From: a virus
DNA: 21,294 nucleotides
IMG/VR virus record: IMGVR_UViG_3300027733_000240
Coordinates: 1-21,294 of that record
Direction: 5' to 3' (one strand)
In this document: piece by piece, positions 15,524 to 20,922 of the stretch
How positions within the stretch are numbered: the stretch's first letter is position 1
Layout: every line of letters begins with the position of its first letter
The notes under the pieces: model-generated
What the model saw: the letters and a program-made list of their open reading frames with translations, nothing else
The model's database searches: none
Told to the model about the DNA's origin: nothing
Program-made: the position numbers and the translations under genes

Positions 15524-16055
15524 TCTATCCCCCATCGGTAACGGATTCCAGTTCTTTACCACCACAGGAATCCCCTTAAACGGGGGATATATCTACACCT
15601 ACCTTGCAGGCACCACAACCCCTGCGGCGACTTACACATCGTCGGCGGGAACGGTTGCAAACACCAATCCAATCCAGTTAGGCACGGACGGACGACCACC
15701 GCAAGAGATATGGTTAACCGCTGGCTCTAACTACAAATTCACATTGACCGATTCGGCGTTTAACGTCATTCAGACATACGACAACCTGTACGGAATCATT
15801 GGGACAACATCGGCGGTCAGCGCAGTACCGGCTGGCGGCATCATTATGTGGTCTGGAACAATTGCTTCTGTCCCATCTGGCTATTACTTGTGCGATGGTT
15901 CTAATGGCACTCCCAATCTCAAAGATTCCTTTGTTGTAGGCGCTGGCAATACTTACTCTGTTGGTAATACTGGCGGTTTTACTTCATCGGTTACAAGCAG
16001 CGTTGGCACTAACCTTCCAACTTTTTACGCACTTGCATTTATCCAAAAATCATGA
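15513..16055 (+). CDS. Short tail fibre / spike with collar domain (180 aa)
   Basis: I chose ATG 15513, which has AGGA at 15501-15504; the TTG at 15507 is less likely. Residues 1-95 (FQFFTTTGIPLNGGYIYTYL, AGTTTPAATYTSSAG, NPIQLGTDGRPPQEIWL, SNYKFTLTDSAFNVIQTYDN) form the beta domain that I recognise at the N-terminus of many podovirus spikes, where it binds the tail hub. Residues about 106-146 (PAGGIIMWSGTI, VPSGYYLCDGSNGTPNLKD) are a phage tail collar motif. The protein ends soon after with a short strand (FYALAFIQK). It is far shorter than P22 gp9 (667 aa) and has no beta-helix, so it may be an adaptor onto which another fibre docks. It sits at the gp9 place, after the ejection genes. Confidence 0.8.
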   Translation: MAVNLSPIGNGFQFFTTTGIPLNGGYIYTYLAGTTTPAATYTSSAGTVANTNPIQLGTDGRPPQEIWLTAGSNYKFTLTDSAFNVIQTYDNLYGIIGTTSAVSAVPAGGIIMWSGTIASVPSGYYLCDGSNGTPNLKDSFVVGAGNTYSVGNTGGFTSSVTSSVGTNLPTFYALAFIQKS

Positions 16056-16285
16056 CACCCGATTCTTTTGATCCTATTAAATACGGCGTTTTGTGGGAGC
16101 GCGTTCAAAACTATGAGCGCCGCTTTGATGAAATGTCAACCAAGATTGATAAACTTGAAGCCTCCATAGATCGTTTGCTAGAAATGGCGGCGCAAGGCAA
16201 AGGCGGGTTTTGGATGGGTATGACTATTGTTTCTGCCTTGGGTAGTGTTGCTGGTTACTTTTTGCATTGGTTTAACAAGGGCTAG
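16052..16285 (+). CDS. Coiled-coil plus membrane-helix protein, XhlA/holin-like (77 aa)
   Basis: The start overlaps the previous stop (ATGA). Residues about 14-46 form a charged heptad-like coiled coil (WERVQNYERRFDEMSTKIDK). Residues about 53-73 are a single hydrophobic helix (FWMGMTIVSALGSVAGYFLH), followed by a short basic tail. This layout, cytoplasmic coiled coil then one membrane anchor, resembles XhlA-type haemolysins and many phage lysis-cassette accessory proteins. It is the first gene of the lysis cassette. It may be a holin partner or antiholin. The role is inferred from topology and neighbours. Confidence 0.65.
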   Translation: MTPDSFDPIKYGVLWERVQNYERRFDEMSTKIDKLEASIDRLLEMAAQGKGGFWMGMTIVSALGSVAGYFLHWFNKG

Positions 16286-16295
16286 TTTGTGTTAA

Positions 16296-16634
16296 ATGCG
16301 CTTGTTTCTCTTAATCTTTTTGATGCTGGTAACAGTGTCGGCTGCAGAGGACAGGCTAATCCTTTCGGCAACCCCGCCGGAGAAAATAGAGAAGCCCAAA
16401 CCGGTACAGGGCTGTTCAATACAAGACTTGTATGTGATTGCATGGACGGTACACGATCCTATGGAGCGCCGTGTAGCCATGCTGGATTGGCTGGATAAAA
16501 ATGTATGCAGTACCCAAAACTACGCAGATATTTGGAACTCCTTGTCGGAATGGTCGGGCGCATCAGACAACGCTTTGCTACGCGCAAAAGTGATACAGGG
16601 TTACGAAAAAGCACTCAAGAGGGAAAACAAATGA
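16296..16634 (+). CDS. Secreted periplasmic protein of the lysis cassette (112 aa)
   Basis: The N-terminus MRLFLLIFLMLVTVSAAEDR is a classic Sec signal peptide with a likely signal-peptidase I site after VSA or SAA. There is no lipobox and no C-terminal membrane helix. The mature part (about 95 residues) is soluble, helical and charged, with two cysteines (C40 and C71) that could form a disulfide in the periplasm. It lies between two membrane-protein genes and its stop overlaps the next start (ATGA). Roles worth considering are a periplasmic holin regulator (as T4 RI is for holin T), a spanin substitute, or superinfection exclusion. The sequence does not decide. I do not recognise the family. 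Confidence 0.65.
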   Translation: MRLFLLIFLMLVTVSAAEDRLILSATPPEKIEKPKPVQGCSIQDLYVIAWTVHDPMERRVAMLDWLDKNVCSTQNYADIWNSLSEWSGASDNALLRAKVIQGYEKALKRENK

Positions 16635-16879
16635 ACGACAACATCAAAGCACGATTAACGTTTGCAGTTACCTTGATGGTTAGCGCAACATTGTGTATTT
16701 CTGTTCTTGGTATGGTAGGCGCTTTTTTGATGGGCTTGTGGTCAAAAGAAGTGGACAACAGCGAAATATTTAAACTGTTAAGCCCTGCATTTCAGACCAT
16801 CATCGGCGGCTTTATCGGCCTGCTGGCTGGCGTAAAACTGTCCCACGATGAGGACGAACTACCTTGCAAAAAGGATTGA
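16631..16879 (+). CDS. Small two-helix membrane protein, possible holin or antiholin (82 aa)
   Basis: I chose ATG 16631, which overlaps the preceding stop. A longer in-frame extension to 16505 would overlap the periplasmic-protein gene and is less likely. Residues about 10-36 (FAVTLMVSATLCISVLG) and 52-70 (PAFQTIIGGFIGLLAGVK) are two membrane helices joined by a short acidic loop, with an acidic/basic cytoplasmic tail (SHDEDELPCKKD). Size and topology fit class II holins (two membrane segments, 65-95 aa). With a three-helix holin-like protein downstream, one of the two may act as holin and the other as partner or antiholin. Confidence 0.6.
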   Translation: MNDNIKARLTFAVTLMVSATLCISVLGMVGAFLMGLWSKEVDNSEIFKLLSPAFQTIIGGFIGLLAGVKLSHDEDELPCKKD

Positions 16880-16880
16880 T

Positions 16881-17375
16881 ATGTTTGAACTACTAGGCGG
16901 CGGTGTTATTGGTTCTTTGCTTGGCGGCCTGTTTCGTATGGCCCCCGAAGTACTTAAATGGCTAGACAAGAAAAATGAACGTACCCACGAACTGGCTATG
17001 TTTCAGCAACAATGCCAGTTAGAGACATTGCGCGGACAACAGAAATTAGCAGAGATTGGTGCTCAACGGGAAGCAGCGGTAGACGCTGGCGTGATGGATG
17101 CCTTCAACAGCGCCATAGAACAGCAAACAGAGATGGTTAAGGCGGCTGGTGGATGGGTGGCTAGTCTTTCCGCTTCTGTGCGTCCTGTAGTCACCTATTG
17201 GATTCTTTTGCTTTGGAGTTTTATTCACGTTTGGTTTGCCTGGAATGCTTGGACTATGGGCGCTCATCCTGATGCCGTGTTTAAACTGATGATGTCAGGC
17301 GACTTTGCTGCGCTGGTTAGCGGTACGCTAAATTACTGGTTCCTAGATCGTACACTTGCCAAGCGCGGGCTATGA
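16881..17375 (+). CDS. Putative holin, 3TM-type (164 aa)
   Basis: I chose ATG 16881, with AAGGA six bases upstream; the ATG at 16848 is inside the preceding gene. The N-terminus is glycine-rich and apolar (LLGGGVIGSLLGGLF). A charged coiled coil follows (KKNERTHELAMFQQQCQLE to AQREAAVDAG). Residues 97-124 begin with ASVRPVVTYW and form a membrane helix, and a second apolar segment spans about 133-155 (SGDFAALVSGTLNYWFLDR). The pattern of a coiled region, then (S/A)xRP and two helices near the C-terminus is one I recognise from GTA-type 3TM holins and other phage holins. It is directly upstream of the lysozyme, whose start overlaps its stop. Confidence 0.65.
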   Translation: MFELLGGGVIGSLLGGLFRMAPEVLKWLDKKNERTHELAMFQQQCQLETLRGQQKLAEIGAQREAAVDAGVMDAFNSAIEQQTEMVKAAGGWVASLSASVRPVVTYWILLLWSFIHVWFAWNAWTMGAHPDAVFKLMMSGDFAALVSGTLNYWFLDRTLAKRGL

Positions 17376-17815
17376 ACTTAGATATAGCCGTTGCGCTATG
17401 TAAGCGGTTTGAGGGCTTTAAAAGCAAGCCCTATTTATGCCCTGCCAATGTTGCAACTATTGGTTATGGTTCAACCTATTACGCTGATGGACGTAAAGTT
17501 AGCCTGACAGACGCGCCCATGTCAGAGCCTGATGCAGAAGCGTTATTGCTCCACGAACTGCGCCATACCTACTTGCCTGGTGTGCTACGCAACTGTTCAA
17601 TCCTTTTGACAGATGAACGTAAGTGCAACGCCATTGTGGACTTTGCTTACAATTTGGGCACAGGCCGTATCCAAACGTCAACCCTAAAACGCAAGATAAA
17701 TGCTCAAGATTGGGAAGGTGCCAAAGAACAATTGATGTTGTGGACTAAGGGCGGTGGGCGCGTACTTCCTGGCCTTTTAAAGCGCCGCGCCGCTGAGTGT
17801 CAATTATTTGGTTGA
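17372..17815 (+). CDS. Endolysin, T4/P22-type lysozyme (GH24 muramidase, 147 aa)
   Basis: It cleaves the MurNAc-GlcNAc bond of peptidoglycan to release progeny. Residues 10-33 (CKRFEGFKSKPYLCPANV, then TIGYG) hold the GH24 active site, with E14 followed by C23 and T29. The spacing E-x8-(D/C)-x5-T is the family rule; this enzyme has Cys where T4 lysozyme has Asp20. DFAYNLG at about 90 and the C-terminal helix (VLPGLLKRRAAECQLF) are also typical. The length fits the family. There is no signal peptide or signal-anchor helix, so it should stay cytoplasmic until a holin opens the membrane, which agrees with the membrane genes just upstream. The start overlaps the holin stop (ATGA); the end overlaps the last minus-strand gene by 16 bp. 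Confidence 0.9.
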   Translation: MNLDIAVALCKRFEGFKSKPYLCPANVATIGYGSTYYADGRKVSLTDAPMSEPDAEALLLHELRHTYLPGVLRNCSILLTDERKCNAIVDFAYNLGTGRIQTSTLKRKINAQDWEGAKEQLMLWTKGGGRVLPGLLKRRAAECQLFG

Positions 17816-18033
17816 GGGCAATCCTCTGGTACATCTACTTTGACGTAAACAGGGACGTACTTGCCTCCATCGGTGTGTGATGTCCACCGATCAATGTAAA
17901 CGTCTGCCATAGTGCATATAGATCGTTTTACCGCATCGGCAGGAACGCCAAGCAATGCCGCTATATGCCGTGCGGTTAAGCCTTCCTCATATTGGGTAAG
18001 GATGGGCCTGATTCGTTCTGTCATTGCTCTCAT
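17800..18033 (-). CDS. Small helix-turn-helix protein, putative DNA-binding (77 aa)
   Basis: The start at 18033 overlaps the preceding stop (ATGA). Residues about 19-50 (LTARHIAALLGVPADAVKRS, then DVYIDRW) look like a winged helix-turn-helix: a helix beginning at L19, a turn at GVP, a recognition helix and a beta hairpin. The C-terminal segment ends KYVPVYVKVDVPEDCPQPNN. It resembles small winged-helix proteins common in phage early regions. It is the last gene of the minus-strand operon and abuts the lysis genes tail to tail. A regulatory role is plausible; its target is unknown. Confidence 0.65.
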   Translation of the reverse strand: MRAMTERIRPILTQYEEGLTARHIAALLGVPADAVKRSICTMADVYIDRWTSHTDGGKYVPVYVKVDVPEDCPQPNN

Positions 18034-18230
18034 TTTTGCGCTTCTTCTATGCCATCAAGTATATTTCCCTCAATTGCATCTAACATATCGTTAACGTATT
18101 TAATAGCCATTATTCCAACTACCATTGCTTTCATCGGTTGTTGCGCCAACATATATTGATGCGTTTCCTTAAGTGCTTTTTCTGCCAGCATACAAGGCAT
18201 TGCATAATCTACAATTTCTTCAATTTTCAA
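18030..18230 (-). CDS. Small early phage protein, TTG start (66 aa)
   Basis: The start codon is TTG at 18230-18228, overlapping the upstream stop as TTGA and preceded by a perfect AAGGAG at the right distance. The nearest internal ATG (residue 11) has no such site, so TTG is preferred. The protein is helical and Met/Ala-rich (YAMPCMLAEKALKETHQYML, VVGIMAIKYVNDMLDAIEG), with a charged C-terminus. It has no signal peptide; the apolar part is amphipathic rather than a clear membrane helix. I do not recognise the family. Position suggests an early accessory protein. Confidence 0.6.
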   Translation of the reverse strand: MKIEEIVDYAMPCMLAEKALKETHQYMLAQQPMKAMVVGIMAIKYVNDMLDAIEGNILDGIEEAQK

Positions 18231-18595
18231 GAATTTTTCTCCTTTAGTTTGGCTTCAACCATTTGCGCCAACTCGCTGTCCCTGTTGTAGTATGAGTCGC
18301 AAATTTCACATACTTCCTCATCCGTCAACCCAACCCAAGGGCGCTGTGGTGGGTTGGTGTAAACAGGAAAACAATCTTTGCAAGCCTTGTCCGCTGTTGG
18401 TAAACCAAACAAACCGTGTTTGTCAGCCTTACATAGCCACGCCACAGGCTCCTGCGCTGGCTGTGCTGCTTTCTTGCCATCGTAAACACCGTTGAGATAA
18501 ACAGCATACAAGTCGTCAAACTTTTCGTAGTAAGCCCGCCGATCATCAACCAACTTGTCCCGCGCTGCTGCGCGTTTTGATTCGTAGCCTGTCAT
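18227..18595 (-). CDS. Conserved small early phage protein (122 aa)
   Basis: The start has AAGGAG five bases upstream and overlaps the preceding stop (ATGA). The N-terminal half is helical and charged (KRAAARDKLVDDRRAYYEKF, LNGVYDGKKAAQ). The centre carries EPVAWLCKADKHG and the later motif VYTNPPQRPWVGLTDEEVCE. This combination, PVAW then a (T/N)PPQRPW(V/I)GLTDEE linker, is common in small phage and plasmid proteins of proteobacteria. Cys pairs KACKDCF and EVCEICD are visible, but no clear zinc-finger spacing. The function is unknown. Confidence 0.65.
   Translation of the reverse strand: MTGYESKRAAARDKLVDDRRAYYEKFDDLYAVYLNGVYDGKKAAQPAQEPVAWLCKADKHGLFGLPTADKACKDCFPVYTNPPQRPWVGLTDEEVCEICDSYYNRDSELAQMVEAKLKEKNS
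18239..18244 (-). promoter_or_regulatory. Ribosome binding site (AAGGAG) fixing a TTG start
   Basis: On the minus strand AAGGAG lies eight bases before the TTG at 18230. It decides the start of the 66-aa gene, which would otherwise be annotated from an internal ATG. Confidence 0.7.
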
Positions 18596-18786
18596 GCTTG
18601 CTCCTTTTCAATTGGCACATCGCGCCATTCGCCTTTTGTTTCGCCTATTGGCAGTTCCCCGCCAAAACCAAGATTTATGGTGTTATTTGTTTCCCACCAT
18701 TGCTGAAGGAGGATTTTGATGCCTCGGTACGAGGGCACATTGCGCTCAACAAAGCGCAGTTTTGGGGTTGGTTTCATTTCGCTCAT
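18592..18786 (-). CDS. Small early phage protein (64 aa)
   Basis: It starts at an ATGA overlap with a GAGGTG site upstream. The sequence contains PTPKLRFVERNVPSYRGIKI, then LQQWWETN and GEWRDVPIEKEQ. I recall small proteins of this type (LRFVER near the start, LQQWWE, WRDVP near the end) from proteobacterial phages; their function is not known to me. The protein is soluble and Trp-rich for its size. Both ends overlap neighbouring genes, so it belongs to the same operon. Confidence 0.6.
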   Translation of the reverse strand: MSEMKPTPKLRFVERNVPSYRGIKILLQQWWETNNTINLGFGGELPIGETKGEWRDVPIEKEQA

Positions 18787-19067
18787 GCTTCACCTCTTGC
18801 TCTGATGGCGACAGCGCATTGAACGCTGGACTCAACGCTCACCTCTGACTTTGTAGCCTCCCTCCACCATGCCACATCTTTGCTCCATATATTACTTTCA
18901 CAAATCTTGGCACACGCCTCACGCTCATGCGCTATTGCTGCGGCAGCAAAGTCAGCCATCCAAAAAGGCAAATCGTTACTCAAGGGTGTGCCGTCAATAA
19001 AACGCTTCCATAATAATTTGCCGCGCACAATTACAGCAGCGTCTTTCAATAGTTCTGTGTATTTCAT
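18783..19067 (-). CDS. Small early phage protein with AAAIAHEREACA motif (94 aa)
   Basis: I chose the ATG at 19067 because it overlaps the preceding stop as ATGA. A longer frame starting at 19118 runs through the upstream gene and is unlikely. The sequence reads MKYTELLKDAAVIVRGK, then MADFAAAAIAHEREACAKIC and ends CAVAIRARGEA. The AAAIAxEREACAxxC helix is a recurring element in small phage proteins of proteobacteria, function unknown. There is no membrane helix. It forms part of the early operon. Confidence 0.6.
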   Translation of the reverse strand: MKYTELLKDAAVIVRGKLLWKRFIDGTPLSNDLPFWMADFAAAAIAHEREACAKICESNIWSKDVAWWREATKSEVSVESSVQCAVAIRARGEA

Positions 19068-19219
19068 TTGAACACCGCCGCTACAAGCATGGACGCACCC
19101 ACCACAAAGATTATCCACACAACAATTCCCTTGATCTGCTGCCCAAGGAATTCATAAGGGTCTGGATGCTCCTCTTCTGGTTTGTCATAGGCCATGTATT
19201 TTTTGTCTGCATCAGTCAT
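19064..19219 (-). CDS. Tiny single-pass membrane protein (51 aa)
   Basis: I chose the ATG at 19219, with AGGAG at 19225-19229 overlapping the stop of the upstream gene. A longer reading frame to 19354 is rejected because it has no such site and overlaps another coding gene. The N-terminal 28 residues are polar and acidic (DKPEEEHPDPYEFLGQQ). Residues about 29-50 (IKGIVVWIIFVVGASMLVAAVF) are one membrane helix with a final Lys. The acidic head and helix fit an N-in/C-out or N-out topology that cannot be decided. Possible roles are membrane remodelling or superinfection exclusion; nothing in the sequence proves either. Confidence 0.6.
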   Translation of the reverse strand: MTDADKKYMAYDKPEEEHPDPYEFLGQQIKGIVVWIIFVVGASMLVAAVFK

Positions 19220-19227
19220 AACTTCTC

Positions 19228-19380
19228 CTATCGAATCCAAAGATAAAAGCCATGCAGAATGCCAATGGGAAACAAAATGGCACCAGCCACCAAGAATCCC
19301 CACAAACCTTGAGCAAAGCAAGTGAATACATGGGTAAGCCATGCGAAAAAGCATAAAAATCCAATTATTACTTCAGTCAC
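19228..19380 (-). CDS. Tiny two-helix membrane protein, GTG start (50 aa)
   Basis: A GTG at 19380-19378 is preceded by a perfect AAGGAG (19388-19393) seven bases away, inside the 3' end of the upstream gene, and the frame runs to TAG at 19230-19228. The start overlaps the preceding stop region by eight bases. The product (MTEVIIGFLCFFAWLTHVFT..., then GFLVAGAILFPIGILHGFYL) is nearly all apolar, with two likely membrane helices (about 4-22 and 27-47) and a conserved-looking FPIGILHG. I recall tiny membrane proteins of this shape in other phages of proteobacteria. The function is unknown. The gene is short and non-ATG, and could easily be missed. Confidence 0.65.
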   Translation of the reverse strand: MTEVIIGFLCFFAWLTHVFTCFAQGLWGFLVAGAILFPIGILHGFYLWIR

Positions 19381-19570
19381 GTTTGTACTCCTTCATGCGT
19401 TCGTTAAGACGCTCAATACGGGCTAGGCTGAGTTGGAGGCAAGCCTTTGCGTACTCGGTGGCGTTCTCTGATTCAAGCCTCTCCAGATGCGCCTGGGCCA
19501 AAGAATGGGTGATGACTTCCAAAGGGGTTAAGTCACGCCAGTAATCTTTAAAGAATTTTAGAAATTTCAT
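19373..19570 (-). CDS. Small early phage protein, helical (65 aa)
   Basis: The ATG at 19570 overlaps the preceding stop (ATGA). The sequence MKFLKFFKDYWRDLTPLEVI, then LAQAHLERLESENATEYAKA and IERLNERMKEY is charged and helical. The DLTPLEV(I/A)xxxLA(Q/E)AxLxxLE pattern is one I recognise from small proteins of many proteobacterial phages. The function is unknown. It directly follows the nuclease-like gene in the early operon. Confidence 0.65.
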   Translation of the reverse strand: MKFLKFFKDYWRDLTPLEVITHSLAQAHLERLESENATEYAKACLQLSLARIERLNERMKEYKRD

Positions 19571-20046
19571 AATGGATTTAATTTAGATTGAGGGACTGAG
19601 TAAAAACTTCCATTGCCTACGTTTTTTTGGTTTTGCCGAATCAAGAAATTTTCCCGACTAATCCAACCAATGATGCGGACAAATTCCTTGTGCATTTCGG
19701 TTAAAACAAAAATGTCGGCGGGTTTCTTTGTTGACCATTCCACGGCGTTTAGGTTGCCGCCTGGCTTGGTGCATTTAACGTCAATCTCTTTGCCACTTTT
19801 GCTTACAAGATCAGCGCCAAAGTTCCTAAAATCACAGTCAAGATTAAAGTGCAAGTTAAGGCGCTTTGCTACCGCATATTCAGAAATAACGCCTACGATT
19901 GCCATTTGTTCTTTGTCCTGTGATTTGTCTTGCCGTTTTTCCGTTCCTTGCTCACTTGTCACGGAATGCCGCAAACGTCCAATTTCGCGTAATAGCAGCA
20001 TTTCCGTGCCTGATAAGTGAACGTCAGAATGGCGCATCAAAGTCAT
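19567..20046 (-). CDS. PD-(D/E)XK nuclease-like phage protein (159 aa)
   Basis: The conserved core is GVISEYAVAKRL (E56), then NFGADLV (D79) and KEIDVKC (D89-x-K91). This Glu, Asp, (D/E)-x-K order on a helix-strand-strand fold is the PD-(D/E)XK nuclease signature. After it come PADIFVLTEM and RIIGWISREN, typical of small phage proteins of this superfamily. The N-terminus (SGTEMLLLREIGR) is conserved in relatives I recall, so a start at or before residue 10 is required. The ATG at 20046 and the one at 20037 are both possible and neither has a good ribosome site. It overlaps the SSB-like gene by up to 23 bp. It may process DNA ends or act on branched intermediates beside ERF and YqaJ; catalysis is inferred. 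Confidence 0.7.
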   Translation of the reverse strand: MTLMRHSDVHLSGTEMLLLREIGRLRHSVTSEQGTEKRQDKSQDKEQMAIVGVISEYAVAKRLNLHFNLDCDFRNFGADLVSKSGKEIDVKCTKPGGNLNAVEWSTKKPADIFVLTEMHKEFVRIIGWISRENFLIRQNQKNVGNGSFYSVPQSKLNPL

Positions 20047-20266
20047 CAGCAGGCAAGCCCGTGAACTTTTCTTCTTTTAATTTTGGCTCATTGATATAAC
20101 ACCAACCTGACCAGCCGCCTTCAACCAAGGGGATAACGTCAATCTTGAGCATTTCCCCGTTTTTGGTGTTGATGATTGATCCAATACGCTGGTAACGATT
20201 CTTTTGTTGTCCGTCCTTGTTGGTGTATGTCCCAACTACACAGGAAATTTCTTTAGTGATTGCCAT
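20024..20266 (-). CDS. Putative single-stranded-DNA-binding (SSB-like) protein (80 aa)
   Basis: The sequence MAITKEISCVVGTYTNKDGQ, then RYQRIGSIINTKNGEML and GGWSGWCYIN is a small beta-barrel-like protein. It ends in PADDFDAPF, an acidic stretch finishing in Pro-Phe like the DDDIPF tip of bacterial SSB that recruits repair proteins. I recall short phage proteins of this type (V.G.Y....G..KNR....G......G....) beside ERF or RecT genes. It lies two bases after the YqaJ exonuclease stop, which suits coating of the resected strand before annealing. It is shorter than E. coli SSB (178 aa). The DNA-binding role is inferred. Confidence 0.65.
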   Translation of the reverse strand: MAITKEISCVVGTYTNKDGQQKNRYQRIGSIINTKNGEMLKIDVIPLVEGGWSGWCYINEPKLKEEKFTGLPADDFDAPF

Positions 20267-20268
20267 GA

Positions 20269-20922
20269 TTAATTACTTTCAATGATTGCGTTAAGTTGTT
20301 GAATTTGAACGTTTACTTCTGATAAAAAGTTAATGATTTCCCCTTCCATTTCCTTGATAAATGCGTTGTCGCGGTTAACCCGTTTGATAAACAATTGGGC
20401 TTTAGCGGGCATCCTGGGGTCAAACACAACGTAATCGCAGTAAGCGCGTCCTGTGCAAGCCATTTGAAATTGCATTTGCGTGTTGTACTTGGAAGGCACT
20501 TTGCCGGTTAACAATGTGTCAATCATGGTTGCCGTGTTTGGGCATTTGATTTCTACCAGCCCATCGTCCCCAACAAGGCCATCAGGAGAGGCACCAGCCC
20601 ACTCAATTGTTGGGTGGGGTACAAAGCCTACTTCCTCGACCATTGCGCCCGTTTTGGCCTCATACGCTGCACGGGCAAATGGTTCCTGAGTTGTTCCCCA
20701 TTCCATTGCGGTGCTGGTAAACGAATCGCCTTTGGTTTGGGTAAGGCGTTCGCAGACCAATTGGGCCATGTAGTTGTCGCGGCTAGTGGAGTAACCGCTT
20801 TTGGTCTTTGCCATCAGATCAGCAACCCGTGAGGCGGTTACTTTGCCCAGACGGGCGGTAAACCAATCGTCCGTGCCTTGTTCAATCAGACCAGGCCATG
20901 TGTTAGGTAATTCAAGCGACAT
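20269..20922 (-). CDS. YqaJ-type viral recombinase / lambda-exonuclease-like nuclease (217 aa)
   Basis: It should degrade one strand of dsDNA to leave a 3' overhang for the annealase. The motifs of the lambda-exonuclease fold are all present: DDWFTARLGKVTASRVADLM (R24, S31), TAMEWGTTQEPFAR (E80), GASPDGLVG (D114), LVEIKCP (E124-x-K126) and YNTQMQFQMACTGR (Q149). The order and spacing match lambda Exo residues R28, E85, D119, E129 and K131 closely. The length fits the family (lambda Exo 226 aa). AAAGGAA lies upstream of the ATG at 20922. Its start overlaps the ERF stop by 11 bp, so exonuclease and annealase are made together, a Red-like pair. Confidence 0.9.
   Translation of the reverse strand: MSLELPNTWPGLIEQGTDDWFTARLGKVTASRVADLMAKTKSGYSTSRDNYMAQLVCERLTQTKGDSFTSTAMEWGTTQEPFARAAYEAKTGAMVEEVGFVPHPTIEWAGASPDGLVGDDGLVEIKCPNTATMIDTLLTGKVPSKYNTQMQFQMACTGRAYCDYVVFDPRMPAKAQLFIKRVNRDNAFIKEMEGEIINFLSEVNVQIQQLNAIIESN

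Noticed and set aside
16289-16498. A GTG-start frame overlapping the secreted-protein gene, as a nested Rz1-like lipoprotein
   Set aside because: It has no basic N-terminus or proper lipobox (the only early Cys is preceded by NSVG) and no proline-rich mature part.
17813-17835. A small inverted repeat (GAGG...CCTC) at the end of the lysozyme gene, as a bidirectional terminator
   Set aside because: The stem has only four base pairs and there is no T-run on either strand.
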